DNA of 39,759 bases from a virus. Every line of letters begins with the position of its first letter. Within the stretch, counting starts at the first letter, position 1. The stretch is taken from the IMG/VR virus record IMGVR_UViG_3300013006_000063, positions 1 to 39,759 of that record, one strand, 5' to 3'. The translations under genes were made by a program, and so were the position numbers. Positions 33,840 through 39,759 of this stretch are shown here, in pieces. The notes under the pieces were generated by a model that saw only the letters and a list, made by a program, of their open reading frames with translations, did no database searches and was not told the origin of the DNA.

Positions 33840-33906
33840 TGGTGGAGCTGGGGGGATTCGCACCCCCGTCCAGAACACTTTTCTCTTTGCTTCATACAGC
33901 AATAAA

Positions 33907-34041
33907 TTATTTGCCTTGGCCTCTGTACTTTTTAAAACTACTTCTTCTAGTTTTATTCATAGTACTCGTTTTAGGTCTACTGCCACCTTGACAGGTGCGC
34001 TTACTAACACTGTGACCTTTTGTATTTCTACCTAATGCCAT
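33907..34041 (-). CDS. Small basic 44-residue protein directly before the tmRNA
   Basis: ATG at 34,041 is preceded by AAGGAG at 7 bases. The frame codes MALGRNTKGHSVSKRTCQGG, then SRPKTSTMNKTRRSSFKKYR and GQGK, and stops at 33,907. It is strongly basic, with many Lys, Arg, Ser, Thr and Gly and one Cys, like a small ribosomal or RNA-binding protein. I do not recognise the family with certainty. It shares the promoter of the tmRNA, and its stop lies only a few bases before the acceptor piece. Use of the tmRNA leader as a coding region, or a function in RNA handling or ribosome binding, are both possible. Confidence 0.7.
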   Translation of the reverse strand: MALGRNTKGHSVSKRTCQGGSRPKTSTMNKTRRSSFKKYRGQGK

Positions 34042-34056
34042 AATCTAACTCCTTAT

Positions 34057-34085
34057 ATTATATATGAATTACTAATAAAAATCAA
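34057..34085 (-). promoter_or_regulatory. Sigma70 promoter for the small ORF and tmRNA
   Basis: The minus strand reads TTGATT (34,085-34,080), a 17-base spacer and a perfect TATAAT (34,062-34,057). The start site should lie near 34,050, just before the AAGGAG of the 44-residue ORF. Confidence 0.85.
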
Positions 34086-34109
34086 GACAATAGTTGTTCA
34101 AACATTGTC

Positions 34110-34763
34110 CTAGATCAATTTTATACGCTTATATTCTGCTCTTAAATCCTTAAAGCCATTTATCCATGTATTACGCTTTTCCACAAATATTAATGGATCT
34201 TCTTCATCTACAGCTATTAAAATTACTATTTGAGGTACAGGTATTTTAGTCATTTCCTCAAAAGCAACCGCATACGCAGAACATTGCATAAAGTAGTCAT
34301 GAATACCGTCTCTGTGCTTTATTCGTTTGGATGTTTTAAAGTCTATAACAGACATTCGACCATTATATTCTGCGATACAGTCTACTGTACCAGCAACTTC
34401 TAAATGATCCGAATATAACGATTGTTCTACTGCATGAATGTTGTCAATATTATGTAGTATAGGTTTAAACTTATTCCACATCTCAATATCAAACATATCT
34501 GGGTTTACAGTCTCGTTCAATAGATATTTTTCAGCTAAAGAATGAATTCGAGTACCACGTCTTGCAGCAGTACTCGAAATTCTATTTGCTTCTTCTTCAC
34601 CCACTCGCTTTCGCCATGCTATAATAGATTGTTTTTTAAGCAATCCTGTAACAGTAGTAACTGATGGATATTTGTTACCTGAGGGTGTTTGATACACTCT
34701 AGTACCATCTTCATTTGTAACACGATTGAGCTTTGGCAGCTCACATTCTATATGATTAAACAT
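34110..34763 (-). CDS. PD-(D/E)xK exonuclease, RecB/MGME1-like
   Basis: A 217-residue protein with the RecB-type nuclease motifs in order: H74 (TRIHSLAEKYL), E113 (HAVEQSLYS), D128 (VAGTVDCIAEYNG), D141-F-K143 (MSVIDFKTSKR) and the Q160...Y164 helix (MQCSAYAVAFEE). The N-terminus (YPSVTTVTGLLKK) is typical of the phage form. It would trim single- or double-stranded DNA ends in replication or recombination. It shares one base with the next upstream gene and belongs to the MazG-like/endolysin group. The active site is complete. Confidence 0.88.
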   Translation of the reverse strand: MFNHIECELPKLNRVTNEDGTRVYQTPSGNKYPSVTTVTGLLKKQSIIAWRKRVGEEEANRISSTAARRGTRIHSLAEKYLLNETVNPDMFDIEMWNKFKPILHNIDNIHAVEQSLYSDHLEVAGTVDCIAEYNGRMSVIDFKTSKRIKHRDGIHDYFMQCSAYAVAFEEMTKIPVPQIVILIAVDEEDPLIFVEKRNTWINGFKDLRAEYKRIKLI

Positions 34764-35119
34764 TAAATAAATTTAGTTAGGTCTGGAGGTGTCCATCCTT
34801 CTGGTTTTAAAATTTTGCCATCTTCTCTACGAATAGCTTTTTGTGTTTTGGGATCTAATTTTCTCATATTGGATCTCAATACTTCACTCCACGCACCCTG
34901 TACGTCATAACCTTTCATATGGCAATAACCTAGTGTAACCCAGATAAGGTCCATACAAGCATCAAGCTGTTCGACCTCATCGTTGTCCTGATATGCTTCT
35001 AAAAATTCATTGTATTCCTCATTTATGAGTTTACGGTATAAAGAAGCATTTTCCTCACTGGGATTTTGATCGCATGCTGTTTGAAATACTTTTACATCTA
35101 AAGCCATATGCATGGTCAT
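34763..35119 (-). CDS. MazG-like / phosphoribosyl-ATP pyrophosphatase-like protein
   Basis: A 118-residue, all-helical protein with the metal motif of all-alpha NTP pyrophosphatases: E34-E35-x2-E38 (INEEYNEFLEAY), then D53 and D57 (QLDACMDLIWVTLGY). The C-terminal block NMRKLDP...REDGKILKPEGWTPPDL is typical of the phage form. Such enzymes hydrolyse nucleotides such as dNTPs or (p)ppGpp-like alarmones; the substrate is not readable here. Starts at residue 1 (ATG 35,119) or at the in-frame MAL at residue 5 are both possible. AAGGAAAAG precedes the first. Confidence 0.82.
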   Translation of the reverse strand: MTMHMALDVKVFQTACDQNPSEENASLYRKLINEEYNEFLEAYQDNDEVEQLDACMDLIWVTLGYCHMKGYDVQGAWSEVLRSNMRKLDPKTQKAIRREDGKILKPEGWTPPDLTKFI

Positions 35120-35127
35120 ACTTTTCC

Positions 35128-35751
35128 TTAAGCTAAAACTTCTACATTGTGCTCGTAATGTTTTTTACGATCTTCAAGTCCTATTGTACCACCATTTATC
35201 TTTTTTGTCATTGCAAGAACATCCTTTTTATCAGCAATAGCATTAAGTTTGTTCTTTTGCCAAAACCAACAAGCAGATTCAATAGCACCATCCATTGTTC
35301 CGCAATATGTAATAGCATCGTCTAAAGATAAGCCTACAGAATTGGCAAATGCCTGGTAATTTAGTTTACCTGTAAGTTGAATGGCCCCACGGCCACGGTG
35401 TGCCCAGCCTTCGCCAGACTCCTCGGGACCATTCCCCATACGATTTGCATAAATTCTATTTGCAATCTTCTCAGGCTTACGCTCATACTGTTTTGCCAAA
35501 TCCTCATTAGGGAAATACTTTTTAAATAATCCCAGTAAGCCTTTGGCACCATAATTTAAATTTTCTTGAAGGACTGTAAAGTCTGCAGACTCATGACCAC
35601 ATTGGGCCAAGAATGCTGCGACTCTTTCTACAGTTGTAATCTCATATTTAGGTAATACCTTGTCTAATGACTCAAATAGATCGTGAATATTTTTATTTCT
35701 TGATAAACACTTCTGTAATTTTTCTTCTGTGAAATCGAATTCAAAACTCAT
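35128..35751 (-). CDS. GH19 chitinase-type endolysin
   Basis: A 207-residue single-domain enzyme of glycoside hydrolase family 19. It has RVAAFLAQCGHESADFTVLQ with the catalytic pair H53-E54, LNYGAKGLLGLFKKYF, PEKIANRIYANRMGNG, and GWAHRGRGAIQLTGKLNY (about 116-132). In phages this family cleaves the peptidoglycan glycan strand for lysis. It has no signal peptide or membrane anchor, so release would need a holin; none is visible in the window. It stands between the MazG-like and PhoH genes and has its own AAGGAG site. Confidence 0.92.
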   Translation of the reverse strand: MSFEFDFTEEKLQKCLSRNKNIHDLFESLDKVLPKYEITTVERVAAFLAQCGHESADFTVLQENLNYGAKGLLGLFKKYFPNEDLAKQYERKPEKIANRIYANRMGNGPEESGEGWAHRGRGAIQLTGKLNYQAFANSVGLSLDDAITYCGTMDGAIESACWFWQKNKLNAIADKKDVLAMTKKINGGTIGLEDRKKHYEHNVEVLA

Positions 35752-35769
35752 AGTTTCTCCTTATAGTTA

Positions 35770-36522
35770 TTATCCCAGTTCGTACTGGGTTTCGTATTTT
35801 AGCCTTGCTAATATATATTCCTTCACTATAGCAGATCTAACTATATCGTCAACTCCAAATTCGAATGTTTTGAAGCTTGGCATCATATCAGCAATGACCA
35901 TGAATTTTTTCAAGCCCGACATATCGGTTTTCTTATATAAGTCTGTTTGCCTAAAATCGCCGCAGAATATAATCTTGGATTTTAAACCAACTCTAGTCAT
36001 AATAGAGTTTAATTCCATGTCAGTCATGTTCTGACACTCATCTACAATAATGATAGAGTTGCTTAGAGTAATACCGCGAACAAAAGATGTTATCATAAAT
36101 TGAACTGCTTTTTGCTCATTTAATCTCTGGAATGCATCTGTTCGATCAAATAGATCTTTACAAATTTCTACGTATGGTTCGGTATATACTTCTGTCTTTT
36201 CTTTCTCATCTCCAGGTAAATGTCCTATGTCTCTGCTAGGTACTGCTGACCTAACTATTACTACTCTTTGATACTGATTCTGTTTGTTTAATACTTCCTC
36301 CAATGCGTGATATAATGCTATATAGGTTTTGCCTGTCCCGGCAACACCCTGTAATAACATAACTTTTGCTTTATCGTATGCGTCAAAGAATCCTTTCTGG
36401 TTATCTGTTAATGGCTTGATTGTTTTCATATCATCTAGACACAATTTCAGTTTATTATTAGCTAATGTTAACTGAGGGGTTTGACTAGATTGTGTTTGAA
36501 CATTTGTTCTTGTTTTTGCCAT
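35770..36522 (-). CDS. phoH: PhoH-like ATPase
   Basis: A 250-residue P-loop protein. Walker A is GVAGTGKT (residues 59-66) and Walker B is IIIVDECQ (D161-E162), with RVVIVRSAVPSRDIGHLPGD between them and KIIFCGDFRQTDL after, the sensor block of the superfamily-1-like PhoH core. The ~35-residue N-terminal tail is Gln/Thr rich. PhoH is common in aquatic phages; links to phosphate stress and to RNA unwinding or cleavage have been proposed. Nothing here shows a Pho box. All ATPase motifs are intact. Confidence 0.92.
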   Translation of the reverse strand: MAKTRTNVQTQSSQTPQLTLANNKLKLCLDDMKTIKPLTDNQKGFFDAYDKAKVMLLQGVAGTGKTYIALYHALEEVLNKQNQYQRVVIVRSAVPSRDIGHLPGDEKEKTEVYTEPYVEICKDLFDRTDAFQRLNEQKAVQFMITSFVRGITLSNSIIIVDECQNMTDMELNSIMTRVGLKSKIIFCGDFRQTDLYKKTDMSGLKKFMVIADMMPSFKTFEFGVDDIVRSAIVKEYILARLKYETQYELG

Positions 36523-36548
36523 GAAGCGTCCTCTTAGAATAGTAAGTG

Positions 36549-36577
36549 AGGAGGCAATCTCTATGTATTGACCTCCT
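36549..36577. other. 10-bp bulged hairpin between phoH and the zinc-ribbon gene
   Basis: AGGAGG-CAAT (36,549-36,558) pairs with ATTG-CCTCCT (36,067-offset excluded: 36,567-36,570 and 36,572-36,577) with one bulged A and an 8-base loop. It lies in the leader of phoH. On the minus-strand RNA one arm is a perfect Shine-Dalgarno (AGGAGG), but no start codon follows at normal distance. It has no T run, so it is not a classic terminator; a stability or processing element is possible. Confidence 0.55.
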
Positions 36578-36605
36578 GAGTTAAAGAAAGATAACTTATC
36601 ATATA

Positions 36606-36866
36606 TTAGCGTCTGCTCAATTTGCTCTTAAGGTCAGCCTGACGTCCGTTGTTAGCGCCGACCCTAGACAACACTTCTCGAAACCCATCATCAATGGTTC
36701 TAACGCCAAGGCGAACAGGATCGCCAAACGCAGGCATAGCAGTATGATGGGATTCGTATTTGGGGGACTTGCAAGAAGGACACTCTTGCGATTCTCGTTT
36801 TGAGATAGAACACATAACTGAAAATATTTCATCGCAGTTAGAACATTTGAAATCATAAAAAGGCAT
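36606..36866 (-). CDS. FmdB-like zinc-ribbon protein
   Basis: An 86-residue protein. The N-terminal half is a zinc ribbon of the FmdB/CxxC regulatory type: MPFYDFKCSNC with C8/C11, then ECPSC with C29/C32. The C-terminal half (GVRTIDDGFREVLSRVGANN, ending SKLSRR) is a basic tail. Similar small proteins are frequent in T4-like aquatic phages, mostly of unknown role; a transcription or protein-binding function is often presumed. A TCAGGAG site precedes the ATG. Confidence 0.8.
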   Translation of the reverse strand: MPFYDFKCSNCDEIFSVMCSISKRESQECPSCKSPKYESHHTAMPAFGDPVRLGVRTIDDGFREVLSRVGANNGRQADLKSKLSRR

Positions 36867-36890
36867 TAATTAACTCCTGATACATTATAT

Positions 36891-36896
36891 ATTATA
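36891..36896 (-). promoter_or_regulatory. Possible sigma70 -10 box before the zinc-ribbon gene
   Basis: TATAAT on the minus strand lies 25 bases before the ATG. The -35 region (ATTTGG or TTTGGT, 16-17 bases upstream) is a poor match, so this is a weak or activator-dependent promoter at best. Confidence 0.4.
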
Positions 36897-36904
36897 ACTT
36901 GCTG

Positions 36905-37441
36905 TTAGTAATACCAAATAGGTACTTCCCGTTTTTTCCAGTTTGCTAGATGCTGTTTAGCGCCTATATAGTAGTTTTGATAAGAATTTATTGAGGATGC
37001 TACTTTATAACATTCTGGCATAGCGGGTGTAGGTTCAGTAAATTCTCCCGCAGGAATATTCACTGGCCACTCAAACAAAGTTTCCATTAAACCGACTTCT
37101 TCTACCTTGTGGATTCTACCATATCGATAAGTGTATTCTTTACATACAGCATGTAGTAATTGCGACAACCAAATATAGTTTTTATGCGATTGTCTTACCC
37201 ATATAGCAGACGGATGATTAGCATGGGTTGATTTGTATAGTTTATTATCCAGATATGATTCTAATTTCCAACGACGAATCTTTCTGCCATTTGCTGTTAG
37301 TTCTGTAACCTCGTGTCCGTCGAGAACTCTATGTGCTGTGGAAAGTAACTGTGCATATTCAAGAATCATTTTAACAACATGCTTATCGTTATGTTGTTTT
37401 GCACATTCTACAGTATCATTGTGTAGATAAAATATATTCAT
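36905..37441 (-). CDS. Conserved phage protein, HVVKM family, function unknown
   Basis: A 178-residue protein starting MNIFYLHNDTVECAKQHNDK, then HVVKMILEYAQLLSTAHRVL. Later conserved-looking blocks are YKSTHANHPSAIWVRQSHKN, WLSQLLHAVCKEYTYRYG and the C-terminal SYQNYYIGAKQHLANWKKRE. I have seen this family, with DKHVVKM, NHPSxxWVR and NYY...KxxxxxWKKR, in phages and some bacteria, but I do not know its function. Several conserved His, Asp and Arg residues look like an active or nucleic-acid-binding site. It overlaps the upstream gene by 4 bases. Confidence 0.65.
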   Translation of the reverse strand: MNIFYLHNDTVECAKQHNDKHVVKMILEYAQLLSTAHRVLDGHEVTELTANGRKIRRWKLESYLDNKLYKSTHANHPSAIWVRQSHKNYIWLSQLLHAVCKEYTYRYGRIHKVEEVGLMETLFEWPVNIPAGEFTEPTPAMPECYKVASSINSYQNYYIGAKQHLANWKKREVPIWYY

Positions 37442-37707
37442 AATGTTTCTATTGATTTCAAAATTTCCTGTATGGTATTTTTAGCTTTACCAGAAAAAAC
37501 GCTAGACGATTTTGCTTCGACTAGCGCTTTTATGACGGTTAACGGTTCATATTCTTCTAGGTTTTTTTCGGTTACCTTTTCTGTAAGGTTGCCGAAGATA
37601 TTTAATGATATAACTGTCAAAAATATCTGCTCCTCCGTATAGAGAGGAATTTTGTAACCACGGTAATATGTTCGTCTTTCTGGAAACTTATAGATTTGTG
37701 CGGGCAT
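37438..37707 (-). CDS. Hypothetical 89-residue protein
   Basis: The protein starts MPAQIYKFPERRTYYRGYKI, with a basic, Tyr-rich N-terminus. It then has two or three predicted helices (EEQIFLTVISLNIFGNLTEK, EPLTVIKALVEAKSSSVFSG) and ends in KSIETL. I do not recognise it. It lies between the ligase and the HVVKM protein, overlaps the latter by 4 bases, and is preceded by its own late-promoter box, which suggests expression late in infection. Confidence 0.55.
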   Translation of the reverse strand: MPAQIYKFPERRTYYRGYKIPLYTEEQIFLTVISLNIFGNLTEKVTEKNLEEYEPLTVIKALVEAKSSSVFSGKAKNTIQEILKSIETL

Positions 37708-37728
37708 AAGATAAACCTCATTCCCGAC

Positions 37729-37736
37729 TATTTATA
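37729..37736 (-). promoter_or_regulatory. T4-type late promoter before the 89-residue gene
   Basis: TATAAATA on the minus strand ends 21 bases before the ATG at 37,707 and begins 2 bases after the ligase stop. It would add late transcription for the HVVKM gene and perhaps for the genes beyond it, up to the endolysin. Confidence 0.65.
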
Positions 37737-37737
37737 A

Positions 37738-39066
37738 TTATTTAATAGTTTTACTAGATTCTGCTTTATCTTTATCTTCACGTAATTCGATAAATACGGG
37801 AAGGAACAAACTCTCGACCCCAGATTTATCTTTAATACGAGCATTATACTTAACAGTTATAATTTTACCGATAACTTTTTTGGTATACTCATCTCGTTGT
37901 TCATCAGAATAACCTGATCCGACATTTACTCGAATTACACCGTCACTTGATTCGCAAACCAATGCTCCTAGGCGACCGATATTCTTGCCTGTACCTTCTT
38001 CCCAGTCAACAACCTGCAGTTCGCATTCTAGTTCACCTTTGAATTTGATCTGAGTCTTAGAACGCTTGTCTTCCCAAATACCATCTTTGGATTTTAAGAT
38101 TGTACCTTCTTGACCTTCGGCAAGGAACTTCTCAAATATTTTCTGAGCAGTAGCAATATCGTTTACTTGTTTATTCCATACAAGATCAATATAATGACCT
38201 ACTTGTCCTTTTTGACCTCGCATGTCTGAAATAGCATTACTTAATTTAGCCATTCTTACACTATAAGGTTCTGTCTCAATACCTTGTGAGAATTTTTCGA
38301 ATGTAATAGCATCCCAAAGAGTAGCCCTTACATGATCTGCTTCTTGCTCACTCATCGTACCTTTAATTGATTTGGATAAGATACCATTACCTGTTTGTCT
38401 ATTGACTGGTTTGCCTGTTACATCAACAACTAGTAACTCACCATCGAATACCATATCCTCGCCATAGAATTTTGCCATCTGAATGAAGGGCACATCAAAT
38501 GCTTTATTCGGGATAGTTAGTTCTTTACCGTTGCGAGATCTGTATTCGACTACTTCGCCTTTGACAATTGCGTTGAATCGCATTCCGTCGAGTTTAAGTT
38601 GGACGTACGCTGGGAATTTAATTTTGTCGACGAGTTTTTGGTCGTATCCAGAAGCCAACATAACCGGGTATGACGGGATAGTTCCTGGCCAAATTTTATT
38701 AATGGTTGCTTCGGAGACTCCGCAACGCATGTCTTTTGCAATAATACGCTCAATGATTTTTGCATCTTCTTTACTCAGCGATCCTAAAATAAATTGTAAG
38801 TGATTAATTGCTGCGTGACCTGTCATAACTCTATCGGATAAAACACTAAGACTAGTTAGTGCGTCATCTAAGGACTTACGATTAATGTCTACAGCAGTAT
38901 CATAACTTGGGATTTTTCTGATATAAAATTGAACAAATGGATTCAAAGCTAATTTAAAAACTTGCTTTAGTAATTCATTGTTGGCATTCTTTTTAAGAAT
39001 GGCTTCCTTAGCAAGACGAGAATTATCTGATGCTAACTGTTCAATAACGGTGTAAATTACGCTCAT
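37738..39066 (-). CDS. gp30: ATP-dependent DNA ligase gp30
   Basis: A 442-residue protein (T4 ligase: 487). The nucleotidyl-transferase motif I is K158-LDGMR (residues 158-163). Motif III-like is EDMVFDGELLVVD, motif IV-like is EGTILKSKDGIWE, and motif V is RSKTQIKFKGELE. The OB domain with GRLGALVCESSDGVIRVNVG follows. The N-terminal helical domain includes RCGVSEATINKIWPGTIP, typical of T4-type ligases. It seals nicks on the lagging strand and in repair. AAGGAG and a near-perfect sigma70 promoter lie just upstream. Confidence 0.94.
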   Translation of the reverse strand: MSVIYTVIEQLASDNSRLAKEAILKKNANNELLKQVFKLALNPFVQFYIRKIPSYDTAVDINRKSLDDALTSLSVLSDRVMTGHAAINHLQFILGSLSKEDAKIIERIIAKDMRCGVSEATINKIWPGTIPSYPVMLASGYDQKLVDKIKFPAYVQLKLDGMRFNAIVKGEVVEYRSRNGKELTIPNKAFDVPFIQMAKFYGEDMVFDGELLVVDVTGKPVNRQTGNGILSKSIKGTMSEQEADHVRATLWDAITFEKFSQGIETEPYSVRMAKLSNAISDMRGQKGQVGHYIDLVWNKQVNDIATAQKIFEKFLAEGQEGTILKSKDGIWEDKRSKTQIKFKGELECELQVVDWEEGTGKNIGRLGALVCESSDGVIRVNVGSGYSDEQRDEYTKKVIGKIITVKYNARIKDKSGVESLFLPVFIELREDKDKAESSKTIK

Positions 39067-39085
39067 GCCTACTCCTTAATGTCTT

Positions 39086-39114
39086 ATTATAACATCTTTT
39101 AGGGTAGAAGTCAA
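39086..39114 (-). promoter_or_regulatory. Sigma70 promoter for the DNA ligase gene
   Basis: The minus strand reads TTGACT (39,114-39,109), a 17-base spacer and TATAAT (39,091-39,086). The -35 box overlaps the stop region of the upstream small gene. The start site is about 15 bases before the AAGGAG of the ligase. Confidence 0.88.
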
Positions 39115-39308
39115 GCAACCATTTGAATAAAAGGGTCAAAGTGTGGGGTAATGGAAAACCGCAAGGAATACTTGGTTTCTTCCGCAAGTAAGTTCTTTTT
39201 GGCTTCCTCTACTTTGTCTAAATTAGCATATACCCCTACGATATATTTTCTCTTGACTCTTTTGATGGCATCCAGATATTTGGCCTCGAGAATATATTGA
39301 TTATACAT
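39111..39308 (-). CDS. Small hypothetical protein before the ligase
   Basis: The best start is the ATG at 39,308, which overlaps the stop of the upstream gene by 8 bases and has AAGGAA upstream, giving 65 residues (MYNQYILEAKYLDAIKRVKR..., ending FIQMVA). The frame is open further upstream to 39,371, but that would overlap the neighbour by ~70 bases. The pattern of basic helix, then YIVGVYANLDKVEEAKKNLL, then a beta strand suggests a small alpha/beta fold. The family is not recognised. Confidence 0.6.
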   Translation of the reverse strand: MYNQYILEAKYLDAIKRVKRKYIVGVYANLDKVEEAKKNLLAEETKYSLRFSITPHFDPFIQMVA

Positions 39309-39525
39309 GATGATATAATTCCTTTTCCTGTTTCGGATCGAATTGCTCGAATCCTTGGCCTTCGTAAGCATCTTCTACAAAGTCTAAATTGCCAGTAAAA
39401 TGAAATCCTGTGCCTCGTAAAAACATCTCAATGTTTTCTAGAATATATGGTAAATAGTCTTTTTCAAATTCAAGTGTTGTTTTTTCACCTGTTGAATGTT
39501 CTGCTATAAATGTAAATTTAGGCAT
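39301..39525 (-). CDS. Conserved small phage protein, MFLRGTGFHF type
   Basis: A 74-residue protein: MPKFTFIAEHSTGEKTTLEF, then KDYLPYILENIEMFLRGTGF and HFTGNLDFVED. Small proteins with FTFxxEH...TxEF...YLPxxxExxEMFLxGxGFHFxGxLD are widespread in T4-like aquatic phages, so the gene is real, but no function is known to me. It overlaps the neighbouring genes on both sides by 8 bases, indicating one translation-coupled unit. Confidence 0.75.
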   Translation of the reverse strand: MPKFTFIAEHSTGEKTTLEFEKDYLPYILENIEMFLRGTGFHFTGNLDFVEDAYEGQGFEQFDPKQEKELYHHV

Positions 39526-39748
39526 GGTCTTTACTCATAGTTGTTGATGTTGTAATTGTTTGATACATAGTCTCAAACTCTTCGTGCTCTTCAAGTTCTA
39601 AACTGAAGTTTTGCTTGTGATAAACTTTTGCCATCCGACGAAATGTTTTTTTGGATAGCTGATACTTATCACAAATTTCTTTAATAGCTTCACGCATAAA
39701 CTCTCGTTCACCTTCGGTGCGAGTCATAGATGCACTAATTTCTTTCAT
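39518..39748 (-). CDS. DsbA-like double-stranded DNA-binding protein
   Basis: A 76-residue helical protein. The C-terminal two thirds, LSKKTFRRMAKVYHKQNFSL and EEHEEFETMYQTI, parallel T4 DsbA (MFNRLLALYHKDNRDVF...EETEEVVELYDTVF), which binds double-stranded DNA near late promoters. The N-terminus (EREFMREAIKEICDKYQ) is a charged helix. The start ATG lies 11 bases from the window edge, so its ribosome site cannot be judged and a longer start outside the window is possible. The match is by eye. Confidence 0.65.
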   Translation of the reverse strand: MKEISASMTRTEGEREFMREAIKEICDKYQLSKKTFRRMAKVYHKQNFSLELEEHEEFETMYQTITTSTTMSKDHA

Positions 39749-39759
39749 GCAATCTAAGA

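Larger units (their letters stand above)
33606..33905 (-). ncRNA. ssrA: Circularly permuted (two-piece) tmRNA
   Basis: On the minus strand the tRNA-like 3' half comes first. It has a T arm GGGGG-TGCGAAT-CCCCC and then CAGCTCC-ACCA, ending at 33,840. A 67-base spacer follows. Next is the canonical 5' end GGGGCTGACCTAGATTCGACAG, starting at 33,772. The acceptor stem GGGGCTG/CAGCTCC is complete, with the usual G-U at the third pair. H2 pairings join the two pieces: CAGAGT (33,738-33,733) with GTTCTG (33,876-33,871), and ACAGC (33,730-33,726) with GCTGT (33,900-33,896). The tag frame and H5 follow. Outer ends are approximate. The RNA would rescue stalled ribosomes with SmpB and mark products for degradation; no smpB is seen in the window, so host SmpB is assumed. 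Confidence 0.94.

Noticed and set aside
33840-33905. A stand-alone tRNA gene
   Set aside because: Only the T arm and 3' acceptor strand are present; there is no anticodon arm, and the partner 5' half lies downstream, as in a permuted tmRNA. I saw no other tRNA in the window.
33652-34035. Plus-strand open frame of 127 codons
   Set aside because: It lies antisense across the tmRNA and the 44-residue ORF, has no ribosome site, and its sequence is explained by the structured RNA on the other strand.
35772-35793. CCCAGT/ACTGGG hairpin at the end of phoH
   Set aside because: A 6-bp stem inside the last codons with no T run; too weak to call a terminator.

Overview
The window is a piece of an AT-rich, T4-like contractile-tailed phage genome. 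This follows from an almost unbroken run of recognisable T4-type genes: neck (gp13, gp14, gp15), baseplate wedge and hub (gp53, gp27-like, gp5, gp25, gp6, gp7-like, gp8, gp48, gp54, gp26), head completion (gp4), and replication or late-transcription genes (gp32, gp59, gp33, DNA ligase gp30, PhoH, DsbA-like). The accessory proteins (DUF4815-type tail protein, 2OG-Fe(II) oxygenase, MazG-like protein, FmdB-like zinc ribbon, GH19 endolysin) resemble those of aquatic T4-like phages more than coliphage T4.

Layout. 1-24,522 (minus strand): a virion module read right to left: gp48, gp53, gp27-like hub, gp5 spike, gp25, gp6, gp7-like, a Calx-beta protein, gp8, a 1,355-residue DUF4815-type protein, a group of fibre or adhesin proteins (one with a Ser/Thr-Pro minisatellite), gp13, gp14 and the start of gp15. 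24,523-24,566: a 44-base divergent region with two perfect T4 late-promoter boxes. 24,567-28,726 (plus strand): gp4, a conserved unknown, gp54, gp26 with a probable programmed -1 frameshift extension, and a tape-measure candidate. 28,733-28,750: a terminator for gp32. 28,770-39,748 (minus strand): replication, late-transcription control, metabolism, lysis and repair genes.

The most unusual part is 31,080-34,085. It holds a 2OG oxygenase - heme oxygenase - ferredoxin-dependent bilin reductase operon (heme to biliverdin to a reduced bilin, PcyX-like), an outer-membrane barrel gene of bacterial look with a signal peptide, and a complete circularly permuted (two-piece) tmRNA. In the tmRNA the acceptor piece is encoded upstream of the mRNA-like piece; a 67-base spacer closed by a 9-bp helix joins them, and the tag reads ANDEQFALAA. 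A consensus sigma70 promoter and a 44-residue basic ORF precede it.

Host. Permuted tmRNA genes are known from alphaproteobacteria, some betaproteobacteria and cyanobacteria. The short ANDE...ALAA tag and the barrel protein favour a betaproteobacterium, but this is inference. Strong sigma70 promoters (TTGACA/TTGACT/TTGATT, 17-base spacer, TATAAT) precede gp33, the ligase and the tmRNA unit. TATAAATA late boxes precede gp48, gp4 and one small gene, as expected of a phage that encodes its own gp33.
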